35,309 nt of DNA from Clostridiaceae bacterium (GTDB lineage Bacteria > Bacillota > Clostridia > Acetivibrionales > DTU013): assembly GCA_012730015.1 (NCBI GenBank), contig JAAYBT010000103.1, positions 1-35,309 of the forward strand, given 5' to 3'. Positions within the stretch are counted from its first letter, which is position 1; each line of letters begins with the position of its first letter. Below, in pieces: positions 34,097-35,309 of the stretch. The notes beneath the pieces were generated by a model. It had not been told where the DNA came from and ran no database searches. It saw only the letters and a program-made list of their open reading frames with translations. Position numbers and translations under genes: made by a program.

Positions 34097-34768
34097 TCAG
34101 CCATTAAGCAGCATCCGTTTCAAGGGCTGCAGTATAAATTGCGACAGCAAATATAGAAATATGATAATACATACAGTGCCAGCCGTTGCAAGCATATATA
34201 GTTTGCCTTGTTTATACCGTTGCATCCGGGTAAATATGGTATATGAAATCCTCGACAGTAAAAACAAGAGTCCCAAAGCAAAAATCGAGCCTGAGAGGAA
34301 ATAGGGCACATAGCCCCAAAACAAGACCATACAAAGTATTATACCACTACAGTACACCGGGATTAGTTCGCCTGCATGTTTCAAAACCTTACTTTCATTG
34401 GCTCCGTTAATACTGAAATGCGCAGCCGGAACAAGGAGAAAGGGTATTGGCAGCCCGAAAAACAGGCCTGTAAACAATCTGGCGGCATTGCTTGTCTCTA
34501 TAATCCCGCAATAGGATAGCATACCATCAAGAATCATAGGCAGCATTAGCAAACACATGGTTATTACCATTGCAATGCTAGGTGGCTTTTGTGCCTTTAG
34601 CCTACCGGACATCGTTATAAAAAGTGCCGCAACAAAAATGCCTGTATAAATACCCATGTCTCTGGCACAAACCGGTAAGAGCAAGGCTCCGGCTCTTAAT
34701 GTTCTTTCGGGCATCTGGTGACATATAAAGGACCCGAGTAGATTGAAAAAAGCTTCAATGTATTGCAT
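34097..34768 (-). CDS. DUF2085 family membrane protein
   Basis: A 223-aa membrane protein with about five to six helices. The N-terminal SFICHQMPERTL and LPVCARDMGIYTG are the DUF2085 signature (CHQxPxRx and a CxRxxGIYxG-like stretch); the usual second cysteine of CxRC is replaced here by Asp. Function is unknown. GGTG lies close before the ATG, and the upstream gene ends three bases away, so the two are coupled. Confidence 0.8.
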   Translation of the reverse strand: MQYIEAFFNLLGSFICHQMPERTLRAGALLLPVCARDMGIYTGIFVAALFITMSGRLKAQKPPSIAMVITMCLLMLPMILDGMLSYCGIIETSNAARLFTGLFFGLPIPFLLVPAAHFSINGANESKVLKHAGELIPVYCSGIILCMVLFWGYVPYFLSGSIFALGLLFLLSRISYTIFTRMQRYKQGKLYMLATAGTVCIIIFLYLLSQFILQPLKRMLLNG

Positions 34769-34771
34769 ACA

Positions 34772-35309
34772 TCACCAAATCTGATCCGCGGACTGTGAGA
34801 CTAACCCTATAACGAAGCAGCCGATACAAACAAGCACAAACAAAACGAGGCAGGCAACCAGAAGCGCCACTCCAAATGATTTTCTATCCTTATCCGCCGC
34901 ATTCATAAAAACTATCGCTGTTATGATTCCCGCCAGCTGTCCAATACCCGGCAGGACTGTAAAGAGAATTGTCAGGAAAACCTTCAAGCCATTACTCAGA
35001 GGTTCCCTGCCGCTTCCAAAGTCATCTGTGAAGCTGCCTTTATAGTATGGTCTTTGAGCATTGTATTGGGTGCCGCCGGCATTGTACTCTGTGCCCCGGT
35101 TATTATATTGTGGCTGATTATAATTCTGCGCACTCGGCCTGTAATCCTGCAAGGGTGGGGCCTTTTGATTCCCATCTTCACTCCCCGGGCTTTGAGGCTC
35201 TGCAGAACCCTGAGACCCTGCCCGGTAATTTTGCTCCCCCGCATCCTGCTGCTCAACCACAGGCTGCTGTTCTCCCGTATTCTGCGATTGTGACAGGTCT
35301 TGCTCAACC
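34772..35309 (-). CDS. Membrane protein with low-complexity Gln/Asn/Tyr-rich N-terminus (5' end cut by window)
   Basis: The frame is open to the window edge, so the start lies outside; at least 178 residues are present. The first part is hydrophilic and repetitive (VEQDLSQSQNTGEQ, later VVEQQDAGEQNYRAG and YNQPQYNNRGTEYN, then TQYNAQRPYY). Two C-terminal helices follow (VFLTILFTVLPGIGQLAGIIT and ALLVACLVLFVLVCIGCFVIGLV) separated by a KDRK loop. This layout is common in small clostridial membrane proteins that carry a zinc ribbon at the front; whether one exists here cannot be seen. It abuts the DUF2085 gene. Confidence 0.7.
   Translation of the reverse strand, partial: VEQDLSQSQNTGEQQPVVEQQDAGEQNYRAGSQGSAEPQSPGSEDGNQKAPPLQDYRPSAQNYNQPQYNNRGTEYNAGGTQYNAQRPYYKGSFTDDFGSGREPLSNGLKVFLTILFTVLPGIGQLAGIITAIVFMNAADKDRKSFGVALLVACLVLFVLVCIGCFVIGLVSQSADQIW

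Overview
The window looks like a chromosomal segment of an endospore-forming member of the Clostridia (Firmicutes). Evidence: a full-length spoIVA behind a sigma-E-type promoter, strong GGAGG ribosome binding sites, several TTG/GTG starts, two HD-GYP proteins (cyclic-di-GMP turnover), a Firmicutes-type mltG-trmR-trhP run, and mutS2 next to a DUF5685-DnaJ pair. I cannot name the species from sequence alone. Nearly all genes lie on the minus strand, so they read from high to low coordinates; only two small genes (23816-24436 and 32109-32420) lie on the plus strand. Both ends of the window cut through a gene.

Layout, low to high coordinates. 1-2688: tRNA wobble-uridine modification (trhP, trmR) with the cell-wall lytic transglycosylase mltG. 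2716-4542: typA/bipA with a clear sigma-A promoter. 4797-12618: a self-contained three-gene unit with its own promoter. It encodes a single-module NRPS (C-A-T-reductase, serine-type specificity code), a 7TM-PAS histidine kinase and a REC/HD-GYP response regulator. 12669-17686: mutS2, a small membrane protein, a DnaJ-TPR protein with a Cys-rich tail, a DUF5685 protein and pgsA, tightly packed. 17768-22281: a YbgC-type thioesterase, a small DUF2007-like protein and dnaE. 22401-22494: two copies of a GGGACAGTTCT-type palindromic repeat. 22500-24436: a second HD-GYP protein, then a divergent Cys-rich orphan gene.

24463-27268: an alpha-phosphohexomutase and a SorC-type regulator with two promoters and a candidate operator. 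27592-30072: spoIVA and a diacylglycerol-kinase-like lipid kinase. 30157-32023: a large serine recombinase plus a small overlapping ORF, bracketed by a 19-bp imperfect direct repeat; this is a likely small mobile or invertible unit. 32109-35309: a small hypothetical gene, a CPBP intramembrane protease, 5-formyl-THF cyclo-ligase, a DUF2085 membrane protein and a truncated membrane protein with a Gln/Asn-rich N-terminal region.

Most of the window is housekeeping. The best candidate for an undescribed system is the NRPS-kinase-HD-GYP unit. An enzyme expected to release a serine-derived aldehyde or alcohol is transcribed with a membrane sensor whose partner regulator should degrade cyclic-di-GMP. 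Further candidates are the recombinase unit, the Cys-rich orphan and the CTG-start question at trmR. All functions are read from sequence motifs and remembered family features; no database search was run.
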